From: Nematostella vectensis
Lineage: Eukaryota; Cnidaria; Anthozoa; Actiniaria; Edwardsiidae
DNA length: 64,000 nucleotides
Direction of reading: 5' to 3'
Assembly: GCF_932526225.1 (NCBI RefSeq)
Contig: NC_064038.1
Location: 15,114,575-15,178,574 of the forward strand
Positions 21,001 to 31,845 of the stretch are shown piece after piece (the stretch's first letter is position 1; the number at the start of each line of letters is the position of its first letter). A model generated the notes under the pieces. That model was not told the origin of the DNA. It did no database searches and saw nothing but the letters and a program-made list of their open reading frames with translations. A program made the translations under genes and the position numbers.

Positions 21001-24000
21001 GAGAAAAACCACCTGATGAGCCAACAATTGATTGGGAACCAGGTACATCTAACATACAAACATTAGTGACATAAATAAGATGAGAAATGGGGAGAGAAGG
21101 GAAGTGGTTTGTGATGTAAGTGAGGCTTTTGGATGTGATATGGCATGGTTTCAATCGTGCTAAAGTTTAACCCTTTAATTGCCACAGATTGGAGATATTT
21201 TCCATCAGAGCTGAAAATAAGAGTGAGAAAGCGACGCTTACATGTGAATAGGGGTAGGTATCATCCCTCAGAAGAAGATAGATGCATTTGGATATAAGTG
21301 GTAACTTGTTTTGTTTATCTGTAGGAATACTGCCAAATGTATCATCTCGGCGGAAATCAGATGACGTCTCTGCCAAACTTGAGCAACTTGAGGTAATAAT
21401 AATTGTGAATGTGAAATTTAGAAAATCTAACAGCCAAAGGTTCCGTTTAAATTAAAGATGTGATGAGTGGATACATGTGAGCATATGCCGTAGACAGCCA
21501 ACATATCTTGACTCTATTTATTGGCATGCTTTTGTGTCATATTAGTGTGCATTTTCCCTGACAATGTTAAGGTCTCTAGGTAGCTTTGAGTTGCACAATG
21601 GCGTTCTAAAAACCTAGATTTCATTGTAAGCTTCCACAAAATTCCTTTTAGCCAGATTTGAGCTGCTTCCTTGCCTTTTCCATTTAACAGTGGAAAACAA
21701 ACAACAAATGAGACATATGCATTTTAGAAGCATATGCATGTTTACAAATATATACATCAGGGGTGTGGTCAGGGGGAAGGGGGCTTAAGAGGCCTATGCC
21801 TTTTTTGCAGCCAAAGATAGTGTGCATTAGACATTATTTAAAATACATTATAGGATTTTTTTATGAATGACCTTTCTGGGCAACTCCTTGTATAGGCAAA
21901 TAAAGCAATTTTAACATTATAAACATTTGACCTAAATTGAGAGTTTTAAAGATACTTTAAAGAAATAAAAATTTTGCTTACTGTATAGGAAAAAAATAAG
22001 ACTCAAGCTAGTTGCTTGTGTTAAAGGCTAAGCAATATGGCCACAACACTTTTTATCTTACTTCACAACTTTACTCTCTTTATGTTGCATTGCAAAGAAT
22101 TTTTTAACTTGAAACCAAGAATGTAAAGTTTCTTTCATGAAAATTGTCACTCATCACCAACACTCACAACATTAATGATCACTTGTGTACAAGGAATTGG
22201 TTAATAAAGAAGACAACACCACACAAGGAGCCACTGGAGAAGATGCTGCTGGCAACAGTGATGACGACGAAGAGGAGGAGGAGGAAGAATATGATGAGGA
22301 AGAGCAGGAAGAGGTCTGTGTACAGTACGCATGCTCGAAAATCCACCGTAAGAGCTCTTACATGGGGGTGACCTTTGGGACTCCTGCAAAGTATGCACGC
22401 CCTCAAAGTACTTTGAATCTTCGAGCATGTATGGTACAGTGATAGTTTGTGTACAAAACGGTGATAGTGTTAATAGTGATAGTGATGGTAAATATGGTGA
22501 TACTTGTGATAATGGAATGATTGTAATGATAGTGATAGTGTTGATGATGATATTGTTGATGGTGGCCATGGATATACGCCTATTTCAAATAACGTTGTCA
22601 GTGCAAACGGCAAATGGCGATTGTCAAATGGCAGTTCTTTGATCAAAAAATATCGTCAACTTTCAACTAAATGAGGGAAAATGTGGATAATTTCTGCGAT
22701 TTTATTACTTATCATTTTATCCTTACAAATAATTATACCCATAAGCAGTGATTGGCCTTATAACTGCCATTCGCCATTTGCACTGACAACGTTTATTGAA
22801 AAAGGTGTATAGGTAACTTTCACGTGACGTCACAGCCATATCCAATTACCATGTCCGCCATTACTGTGCCCCTCAGCAGTAAGGAAATGTATGTAAAGTA
22901 ATGTCATTTCTGTAGTGTTTTCTAATTTTCTCGTCAAAAAGTGCTTTTTTAGACCCGCAAATGTCATTACCAGTATTGTCGAAATATGCTACATCACTAG
23001 AGGGTAATATAAAGAATCGTTACATCCAGAAAATTGAAAAAAATCGGCATCGATCCAGCTACTATTCCCGATGAAGAACTGAATCCTGAGTGTTTACCGC
23101 CAATAGAGCAGTCGGACTTGTTTAGTTTCTTGGTTTTGGAAACAAGTCATTATACTAACGACCAGTTCAAGAACTATAAAAGTCTTGAAGCATACAACCA
23201 AGTGGTTTCTGGGTTTGTAGCGTCCGTGAAGGGAAGAATTGTTTCTGACAAGTATGTAGTCGTAGCCAAAGTTCGCCATTCTCAACGAATGAATGATCCT
23301 CTCGTCGATATCTGGCTCATTACAGGAAAGGATGGAAGAATTTTCTCCGCTCATTGCCTGGGCTGTAAGGCAGGACTAGCGGAATCGTGTTCACACATTG
23401 CCAGTGTCTTATTTTATATCGAATGCTGGACTCGAATCAACGGAAAGCTGGCTTGTACGCAAGTAAAATGCTCATGGCTCCTTCCAACTTATGTAAGTAA
23501 TGTGACCTATGCTAGGGCAAAAGAAATCGATTTTTCTTCTGCTAAAAAGTTAAAAGAAAAACTTGACGATAACATTGAATCTTTTAATGAATATTCTCAA
23601 TCTCGAACTGTTGGAGACGCAACGAACAAGATCACGACCCCTAGCGTTTCAGCGGAGGATGTGTCGGAGTTTTACAAAAAGCTGAATCAGTGTGAAACAA
23701 AAGCTTCAATATTAAGTTTGATCGACCCATATGCCAATCAATTTATTTCAAAAAGCAGAAACATTCCAGTTTTAACAGATCTTTACGAATCAAGTAATTT
23801 AGATCTGAAATACCCCGGACTTTTACGGAAATGTTTAGAAGTTAAGATAAACATTTCAGACGAAGAGATTGACATCGTCGAACAGGACACGCGCACTCAA
23901 GCTAAAAGTCCAGGATTTTTTAGGCATCGTGCTGGCAGAATTGGAGCCTCTGTCTGTGGTGCTGTGTTCCATGGAAATCTTGCACAGCCTTCTCAAAATC

Positions 24001-27000
24001 TAATTCAGTCTATCTGCTATCCGCATCTATTTAAAATAAACAACAAGGCAACCAAACATGGTTGTAAATACGAGGAACAAGCTATCAAAAGTTATGAACA
24101 CCACATGAAATCGCTACACACCAACTTTCAAATTAAAAGATGTGGACTTTTCATAAACAAAGACTTTTCTTTTATACATGCTACACCAGATTTTCTAATA
24201 TCGTGTGACTGCTGTGGATTGGGCTGCGGGGAAGTTAAATGCCCCATTTCCGTCACAAATGGTAACTTCAACGAATACAGCCTGAAAGCAAGCTCTTGCC
24301 TCGAAAATGTGAATGGAGTATTAAAGTTAAAGAAATCCCACAACTATTACTATCAGGTACAGCAGCAGCTATTTACATTGCCTGATCGAAAGTATTGTGA
24401 CTTTGTTGTTTTTGCCATTGATTCTGATGGGAACTCACATGTTTTATGTGATCGAATCAACCCTGACCCATCCCACTCAAGCGGTGTTATGAAAAAGATC
24501 GAAACATTTTGGAGAATTTGCATTCTTCCAGAAATGCTTGGAAGATGGTACACCAGACGGTGTGATCTACCTGAAAGCAAACTCATTGATAATGTCATAT
24601 GTTTTTGTAGGGGACAGCCTAATGATGACATTGTATCCTGTACCAATGCTGACTGTCCATATGGACAATTCCATACTAAATGCCTTTCTTTACATAATGT
24701 GAAAATGCCAAAGCAATGGTACTGCCCTCACTGCTGTAAACTACCACAGCTCAAAAAACGGGCAAAGGCTAAAGTTGCACCATCTCAGGTAAACCAGGCT
24801 GCTATGTTAAAAACTACAATTTGTATCTGTAATGAAAAGGCAACCATGACTGATAGACTCATTGAGTGCCACAATGTAAACTGCAGCAATGGAAATTTCT
24901 TCCATCTGAAATGCTTGGGGTTGAAAAGAATGCCTAACAATTCCAAGACAACATGGCTATGTAATATCTGCCGAGGAAAAAAGGGCAACACAATGCCTTG
25001 TGATAAACCTACCACTTCTACTTCTACAACACCTATTACAAATCCTAAATCACCTGCAACAACATCAAACTTATCAGATGATGATGATAATGATAGTGAA
25101 GATTCATTAGTGATCCTGCTGGATGGCTTACTAGTGACATTATCCAATATGCTCAAGTCCTGATAAAAGAAGTTAACCTAGCAATTGAGGGCTTACAACG
25201 ACCAACTTTTGGAAGAGTCAGAAACTTTGATGTAGTGTCTAGTGAATTTATTCAGATTCTACACACTGGAAGTGATCACTGGGTCTGTGTTAGCTCACTG
25301 GGCTGTCCACCTGGATATGTTCACCTGTATGATAGTTTATATCATGATGTTATAAGTCAAGAAATAGAGGAACACACCAATGACCTCCTAGGTGGAAGTT
25401 TGATTAGTTTAGATTTTGTACCCGTCCAGCAACAGAGCAATGGTAGTGACTGTGGGGTTTTTTCTATTGCATTTGCCATATGTTTAGCTTTTGCTACTAA
25501 TCCAAGTCACTTTACTTTTGACATTCCCAAAATGCGCTCACACTTATTATCATGTCTCAAAGATGAGACAATTAGCATGTTTCCATCCTTCTAATTTCTT
25601 GATAAATTTTGTAATTAGAGTGCAAACAATGCAGCCATTGAGCTATCCACAAAACCTGTCTAGTAATACTAAATAGTGCGATCTGTTGTTTACTATCCTT
25701 AATTAGCACTATTCTGCAATATTTAATCCTTTTTATTTTGCAGTTAAATTGTTTTCAATCTAAATGCAGTAAAAATCACTGAATTTTGTAATTAACAAAA
25801 CATATTTGCATGTCCATTGGTGTAAAATAATGTGAAATCATTCACAATGATACATAAAATTTACAATAATTTGCCATAGAATTTACCAGAGATATGAATT
25901 TAAGCAATATTGTCATGTTTTGAAATAATTTTGCTAAATATTGAAATTATTTTGTTCCTGTTCTTAATATTATATTGACAATGTGCAAGATGACTTTAGA
26001 TATATAAATAATATTTGATTAAAAAATTCAACAATCTTGTTGTTGCTTTTTAGTTTAAAACCAGTCACTATGAGTTTGTTATTTGCCAACTTAGACATGC
26101 ATTTACATCATAGATTTTTAAATGATTAACACTTGTTTACAAAAAAAACTTTTTGTTAACATAACATGTATCTTTGCTGTTTTAGATCACCTGATAAGCA
26201 GCTAAATAATTTTGTCCAATAGCGCGATAACACTTAAACCATGAAATAACTAAAATATGTCTACTATTAACTATAGAGACAAATAGTAGCAAAATCCTTT
26301 GTTTTCTATTGCTTAATTAGTACTATTTGTACTTTTTAGTTAGTCCTTGTTTCACAGTTTCAGTGCTATTGCTTTAGTTAGAATGATTTACATTAACCTT
26401 TGATATAAAGTATGGTGAGTAGCTGTACAAATAAAAGAACACAAATGGATCTAAGGTATATTACCTCAGAATGTATTAATAGGTTAATGAAAACCACTCT
26501 ATTAATAAATATCAATAATTATTTACAATAGCAACAATGTATATGCTGAAAGTAATCAAGTAGTCCAAAAATGGATTTAGGTATTTTGGCCAGAGGTAAG
26601 TGGTTGATCTTTAGTCTAGTACATAATTCTTGCACTCCCCTTGTGAAAATATTTTCCAGGATCCTGTAAGATTCTATCGGGATCCCAAACAGGATTCTGT
26701 CCAGGATTAGGATTTACCAAAGTCTTAGAGTCCCACAGGATCTTGATAGGATGATTAAAGATCCAATATCTACTAGGATTCTGGGAAAGATTTCCACCAG
26801 GGTATTGTCTTAGAAAACAATAAAAATTCATTTAAACTAGCTAATCAAATGGTACTATTGATGGGCAAAAATTTACAAGGGCTGAACAAACTCTTGGAAT
26901 ACGGTCTATTATGGGTACCTGGTTTTCTGTGGGACCGTTCTGGTCACAACTCAAGAATTTAGTGGGGAGTGTTCCTTCTAATATAGTATATTTCCTTCGT

Positions 27001-29350
27001 AGTAGACCTATCACTCGCTCCACATGGATCCTCACATTCGCTATGCCTCTTGAACGCTCTACATCTACTGGGTGCAGCTGAGCTTTTCCTTTGGTGAATG
27101 CAGGAATCACTAGCTTTCCTTGCTTCAAACCAACACTCTCAGAAATTGTAAATCCTCTATCTGCCATTATAGTATCTCCTGGTATCAATTTTTCTAGGAT
27201 TCCACAGTTCTCAGTCAGAAATTTATCTGATGTTCTTCCTCCCCAAGCCTCAGAAACAAATGAGATAGTGCCTTGGGGTGTGATTCCAATCAAAATCTTA
27301 ACAGTGTTGTGGTTCTTATATGAAGAAAAGGTCTGAGCTCTGGCCATAAGGTTTGTTGGTTTCTCAATAAAAACTTCGAAACAATCAATTATTACAGTAA
27401 CCTTACGACCAAAGGTGTACTGAAAACACATTGGCATAGTTTTCCACAGCTGTTCCCTTGCAGGCCAATGAATGAAGCAAGACAGCCTCGAGTCCATTGC
27501 ATGTATCCATGAGGTGAATATCCTTGACACACTTGTTAAGGACACCTCAAAACGGTATGCGAAGTCTTGAAATGGTACATTTAACCGTAACTTCATCAAA
27601 ACAATGATAAATTCTTGAAAGCTGTTCAAGCTGGTTAAATCTGATCGTCGTGATACGTACGGGCTTACATGTTCAAACACTACCATTAGTATATCAAACG
27701 AAGACAATCCAGTGTAAAAACGAACTTTATCTGGAGATTGGAAGAAGTCTTTATCTGGAGCTTGATATACAGAGTTCTTAAACAAATAATTGAATTCTTG
27801 AGTCTGCATTCCTCTATTTCTCCTGCCTTCAGAAACTACTTCAAAGTCCTCCGTTGAAGTGGAACGATCAATCATTTCGTGGACGACTGTTTGAATTCCC
27901 TTCTCTGTCTCGTCGCCGTCAAAATATTCATAACTTGTACTGCCACAAGCTTCGTCAGAATGAGCGTCTAGGCCTGAAACATCTTCAGTAGATGTGCTAG
28001 CAATAGCAAAATCTATGTTTTGCACAGTCAGACCAGTTTGTTCCAGCTCTTTTCTCTTCTTAGCTGCTTCGATTTGTTGACGCTCGATGCTTCTCTTCCT
28101 GCGCTCCTTGGCCCTTTCAGCCTTCAAACTCGCTTCTTCTTTTTGTTTATCGACTGTAGGCTGCTTCGCTTGTGGCTTTCCAAGGTTTAGAGTTGGCACC
28201 CAGTCGATGTGATATCTATCCCAAGAGGCTGCAGCTTTTCCAGTCACAAAATGTAACCCACATACTCGTTCACTGTCGAGGATTCTCTTCGTCTCTGTAT
28301 CGCCTCGACTTATTGCTGAAATCCAGCGCCTTCTTCTCTCTCTAGTGAGTTCTTCGTGCTCTTCTCCTTGATTTGATACAATCTTGGGTATTGTATGAAA
28401 GCTAACACGACTTTTTCCGCTTTTAGAAGCACATCCAACCACTATACAATGAACCATATTGAGTAAAAGTACTATATATCTCTGTTTGTTTACGCTTGAG
28501 GGGCACAGTAATGGCGGATAGCAACCGTTGTCAAGTGCGGTGTCACGTGGGTGAAAGTCAAGAATACTATGACTATGCTCATGGAGATTATGATTGGAAA
28601 TTAAGTTGGTGATATGATGTTAACGGTCATGGAGATATAGTACTGATGGTGATGTTGATATTTATAGTAATATTTACGGTAAAAGTCCAAGTGATGATAA
28701 TAGGGATGGTGATATTTATAGTAATATTTACGGTAAAAGTCCAAGTGATGATAATAGGGATGGTGATATTTATAGTAATATTTACGGTAAAAGTCCAAGT
28801 GATGATAATAGGGATGGTGATATTTATAGTAATATTTACGGTAAAAGTCCAAGTGATGATAATAGGGATGGTGATATTTATAGTAATATTTACGGCAAAA
28901 GTCCAAGTGATGATAATAGGGATGGTGATATTTATAGTAATATTTACGGTAAAAGTCCAAGTGATGATAATAGGGATGGTGATATTTATAGTAATATTTA
29001 CGGTAAAAGTCCAAGTGATGATAATAGGGATGGTGATATTTATAGTAATATTTACGGTAAAAGTCCAAGTGATGATAATAGTGATGGTGATAGCGATGTT
29101 GGTGATGATGGTTTGTAATGGTGATTTCGATTTCATTGGCAGTGCTGATGTTGTTATAGGTGAAGGTGGTTGTTTTATTGCTGCATGTATTGCTGACATC
29201 CAGTGCTTGCATGTTGTGGTAGTGGAAAAAAAACTCTCGTGATTATTGTTTACCTATCAGGAAAATGACTACCTTGTCTCACACTTTGATGATGATGACG
29301 ATGTTGGATATGGTGATGATGATGATAATGACGAGGGACCAACGTACTAA
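18055..29350 (+). CDS. POLR3G: RNA polymerase III subunit RPC7 (POLR3G / POLR3GL)
   Basis: Subunit of the RPC3-RPC6-RPC7 initiation trimer of nuclear RNA polymerase III. Seven exons assembled by GT-AG sites and phase: 18055-18180, 18486-18615, 20974-21042, 21188-21253, 21325-21392, 22194-22313, 29261-29350; total 222 residues, as in vertebrate RPC7. The N-terminus has [14 protein letters not shown], then GFGRGEALP and VQPPPLFP, the hallmark start of the family. Exon 2 has [11 protein letters not shown], exon 4 DWRYFP. The end is an acidic tail ([18 protein letters not shown], then [14 protein letters not shown]) ending in PTY. The last intron (6.9 kb) holds a MITE, a 5.7-kb transposon and a minisatellite. 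One gene is seen, so it may equal both vertebrate paralogues. Confidence 0.92.
18616..20973. repeat. POLR3G intron 2 with repeated GTTACAGAYGTTAC motifs
   Basis: 2.4-kb AT-rich intron. Copies of a motif of the type GTTACAGACGTTAC occur near 19360 and 19510, and in the opposite orientation (TGTAACATCTGTAAC) near 20158, 20336 and 20515. This suggests a foldback or old transposon. A G-run lies at 19135-19148. No gene. Confidence 0.45.
22574..22815. mobile_element. Palindromic MITE in POLR3G intron 6
   Basis: About 240 bp with long inverted arms. Left: ATACGCCTATTTCAAATAACGTTGTCAGTGCAAACGGC. Right, inverted: ATACACCTTTTTCAATAAACGTTGTCAGTGCAAATGGC. It directly abuts the left end of the larger transposon. 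Non-coding. Confidence 0.7.
22961..25594 (+). CDS. YqaJ nuclease / PHD / Ulp1-like protein of transposon (two frameshifts)
   Basis: Accessory protein of the transposon. The likely ATG is at 22961; a one-base A-tract shift near 23036-23043 leads into the long frame (to 25163). Domains in order: a SWIM-like zinc finger ([20 protein letters not shown], 23342-23400); a YqaJ-type nuclease ([12 protein letters not shown] near 23925; ATPDF near 24180; GEVKCP near 24230; YYYQVQQQL near 24345); two PHD fingers (24595-24740 and 24815-24975). A second shift near 25115 leads to an Ulp1/C48-type protease (25115-25594) with His in DHWVCV, Asp in YDSL, Gln in [10 protein letters not shown] and Cys in SDCG. 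The protease probably was fused to the rest. Frameshifts suggest decay. Confidence 0.75.
25600..26840. other. Transposon interior, non-coding
   Basis: AT-rich gap between the two convergent transposon genes. A run of AGGATYCT / GGATCCTG words at 26655-26800 forms a degenerate short repeat. No gene. Confidence 0.5.
26841..28457 (-). CDS. THAP-domain DDE transposase (DDE_Tnp_4 type)
   Basis: An intact frame of 538 residues from the ATG at 28457. The THAP zinc finger at residues 1-90 binds DNA: Cys4, Cys9, Cys66, His69 (VCGLHF) plus FHTIP. A basic helical linker of 80 residues ([20 protein letters not shown]) follows. A helix-turn-helix-like region lies around residues 270-320. The RNase H-like DDE core has Asp in IIDCFEV, Asp in TIMADRGF and Glu in IHVERVIG. 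It catalyses cut-and-paste transposition of the surrounding element. The frame is full-length, so this copy may have been active recently, although its partner gene is shifted. Confidence 0.88.
   Translation of the reverse strand: MVHCIVVGCASKSGKSRVSFHTIPKIVSNQGEEHEELTRERRRRWISAISRGDTETKRILDSERVCGLHFVTGKAAASWDRYHIDWVPTLNLGKPQAKQPTVDKQKEEASLKAERAKERRKRSIERQQIEAAKKRKELEQTGLTVQNIDFAIASTSTEDVSGLDAHSDEACGSTSYEYFDGDETEKGIQTVVHEMIDRSTSTEDFEVVSEGRRNRGMQTQEFNYLFKNSVYQAPDKDFFQSPDKVRFYTGLSSFDILMVVFEHVSPYVSRRSDLTSLNSFQEFIIVLMKLRLNVPFQDFAYRFEVSLTSVSRIFTSWIHAMDSRLSCFIHWPAREQLWKTMPMCFQYTFGRKVTVIIDCFEVFIEKPTNLMARAQTFSSYKNHNTVKILIGITPQGTISFVSEAWGGRTSDKFLTENCGILEKLIPGDTIMADRGFTISESVGLKQGKLVIPAFTKGKAQLHPVDVERSRGIANVRIHVERVIGLLRRKYTILEGTLPTKFLSCDQNGPTENQVPIIDRIPRVCSALVNFCPSIVPFD
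28640..29095. repeat. 54-bp minisatellite, about 8 units
   Basis: Tandem 54-bp units of GATATTTATAGTAATATTT, ACGGTAAAAGTCCAAG and TGATGATAATAGGGATG, almost identical with one T-to-C change in the fifth unit. Because 54 is divisible by 3, both strands give long repetitive open frames; these are by-products. It lies in the last POLR3G intron. Confidence 0.95.
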
Positions 29351-30871
29351 ACAACAAGATATGGGATATGCAGCATGGTTGACTTGCATATGTTCATGGT
29401 GTTAGACAGACCCTTTCACGCCATCTGTTTACTATGAACCGCCATGAGGTGCTATGCCGAGGGTAGAAAAAGGTTGAGTACAACCACACCTTCTCCCAGT
29501 ATAGTTGACTATGCACTGCAGTACAAGTATCCCTCCAATTCAGGACAGCTTTGGAGCACTCTGGAGCACGTGGTAGTCCTCTAATACAGACGGCTTTGAT
29601 GCAGTCTCCACTATCGCATCAAATCAGACAGCGATGAAATACTAAGTCCTCTCTTAATTCGCGGCTTTGTTGTTGTGCGACGCGCTCTCTGTTGGCTAAA
29701 TTTTGAAACGTATCTATACCGGATTCAGGAGCGGATCAAGCCTTGATAAAGGGGACTGTAAGAACAAAAGTTGTATACTTTATTTGTCATTGTATACGAA
29801 AAGAAGAGACACGGTTTTTACATTTTTTACTAAAATAAAATTACGGACGTCCACACTACCGCTACAGACTTACACAGAAAAATGCTTTATTCGGTACCGC
29901 TCTTACCATAAAGGGGTGTTACAATTCAAATTGTGTAAATATATGAAATAATAAACATTTACATTGATGGGATCCCTTTGATAGAATAAAGTATATAGAA
30001 CCGTGGATAATTTACCATTTATATAAAATGATATAAACCTGAGACACGATACATGGTAACAGCTCCACTTGAATATTATACTACATTGCTATATAAGATA
30101 GTATTTCCGATCACATAGCTTAAACCACGGGTTGACTACACGATTTCTCTCATTGCACTACTCATTGCACGATCAATCTAAACAAGCATGGTAAACCACG
30201 ATGCAAAGAGCATAATCAAATTATTTCATTCGTTAAACAACGCTTGTCAGCAGCATCTTGTTTTTTATTAAAGACAAATTTTATAAATGAAATATTCAAA
30301 TGAGTACCATCTAAAACAAGCTTTGAAATTTTATTTTCAAATCCATTCGAAAATAAAGCAAAAGCTTTGCGAATAAGAGATTCTTTGGAATTCGAGAGCA
30401 TGAGATATATTTTCTAGAAAATACAATTGTTGCTGTCAAACATGGAGACATTCGGCAAACAGAAAAGTACGTGACTGGGAAGCTATTTAAGCTGCTAAGT
30501 GATGAGCACATATAAAGTTGTTATTTGTTTCCAGGGCCTTAAAAAAGTCACAGCTATAGTATATGATTATCGCACTATTATTCCTCTAAGATAATTATCA
30601 GAAGTCATAATGTGACTATTAATATTTGATTTGGAAATTGCTTCGTTTTGCCATTAAAAGTTGTCACGGTGCCATCTATCAATTATAGATATGAGCATTA
30701 GCGCCTTTTTTTCTTGTTAGACGGAATTAAATATTTCACCTTTAGATTTATCGCTAAAACGTTTTATTCCTAATAAAACAATAATGGTTCAAATGGGTTA
30801 TATGAAATAAAAAAAAATGGTGAGTTTTCTGTAGTGCACATTTTGTACTTCCATGCGGTCTATTTTTTGGT
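29351..30871. other. Intergenic, no gene seen
   Basis: AT-rich sequence between POLR3G and the second GPCR. Short open frames only; no recognisable repeats beyond low complexity. Confidence 0.5.
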
Positions 30872-31767
30872 TTACTCTGCCGTTTTGTTTGAAGCCACTT
30901 CTGGGATAACCTCATTCTTTGGACGACGTCTACTGCAGCCAAACATGCGAACGAACTCTTGCTTGAAATGTGGAGACATTACTGCAAATATTATTGGGTT
31001 CACCAAGCTTGAAACCCCACCTAAGTTTGTAGAAGCTAAATAAGCTTGCCTTGGTATGTTCTCCATTGACCCAGAGAGATATTCAATAAAGTTTATAGCA
31101 ATAAAAGGCGCTAGACAAATAGAAGAACTGTTCATTACTAATATGAGAATATACGAGGTCTTGACCTCTGCGGCGTTAACAGCCGACCACGCCATTTGTG
31201 ATTTGTGCCGCACAAGGTACCCCCAGATTTTGAAGTAGCAGAAATAAGACACGAACACTGGAAGACCGATAAGAATAACCACTATGCATGGATAAACCGC
31301 ATTTACGTTTAACGATACGACCAAGCAACAGGCAAAACCCGGATGAAAGTCTACATCGTTCGTGAAAACTCCAACTCCGTAGAAAAGAATTGTCAGTATC
31401 CATGATAAGGCGATGGAGATCTTTACGTTGGTATCAGTGAATAGACGCCTGTAGTGTGAAACATTCATCAGCTTACAGTACCTTTGAACGGCCATGAGAC
31501 ATATGATGAGGTAAGTATAGTTCCCAGAGATGTATCCGAGAAGAGCTACCACGGAACATAGAGCATCTCCAATCCCCTTCTCTCCAGTAGCGAGGCTGTA
31601 CGCCAAGGTACAAGGCGGTTCAAGCAGACGTCGCCAGCTGCCAGTGCGGAGACATGGAGAAACGGAGTCTTCCGTAAGTTTGGATTACGGTAGACGGCGG
31701 CAAGTACGAGAACGTTTCCAATGACGGCGATGGTGGAGATGATCGCCGAGGCGATGGTCTCTTGCAT
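30872..31767 (-). pseudogene. Second class A GPCR, one frameshift
   Basis: Orphan rhodopsin-type receptor. The first usable ATG is at 31767, but coding similarity continues to about 31840 without ATG, so a 5' exon may be missing. TM1 has GNVLVLAAVYRNPNL, then TM2 (FLHVSALAAGDV). Near 31600-31615 the frame shifts by one base before LAYSLATGEKG. TM3 has QRY in place of DRY (MAVQRYCKL), TM7 has NPIIFAV. The tail is basic (SRRRPKNEV). Everything beyond the shift is intact, so this may be a recent pseudogene or a sequencing/assembly error. Confidence 0.7.
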
Positions 31768-31845
31768 GATCGTTGCTTGATCACGGTTGGCGAACTCAAG
31801 TCTCAACTTATCGCCGGGTGTAGGTCTTGGCACTACAGCTGCCAC

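Larger units (their letters stand above)
22817..28557. mobile_element. ISL2EU-like DNA transposon, 5.7 kb
   Basis: Ends with imperfect inverted repeats that both begin CTTTCAC and share a GTCCGCCATTACTGTGCCCCTCA-like stretch (left 22853-22876, right inverted 28496-28520). It carries two convergent genes: a YqaJ nuclease/PHD/Ulp1 protein and a THAP-DDE transposase. A YqaJ protein next to a THAP-bearing DDE transposase is the known pattern of the ISL2EU (IS4EU) superfamily. I could not define the target duplication by eye. It sits wholly in an intron of POLR3G. Confidence 0.7.

Noticed and set aside
22185-22442. Acidic frame continuing past exon 6 of POLR3G
   Set aside because: The acidic part is exon 6; beyond the donor at 22313 the sequence no longer fits the family, and the proper last exon is at 29261.
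28601-29242. Three long open frames with 18-residue repeats
   Set aside because: Produced by the 54-bp minisatellite, open on both strands, and located inside a POLR3G intron.
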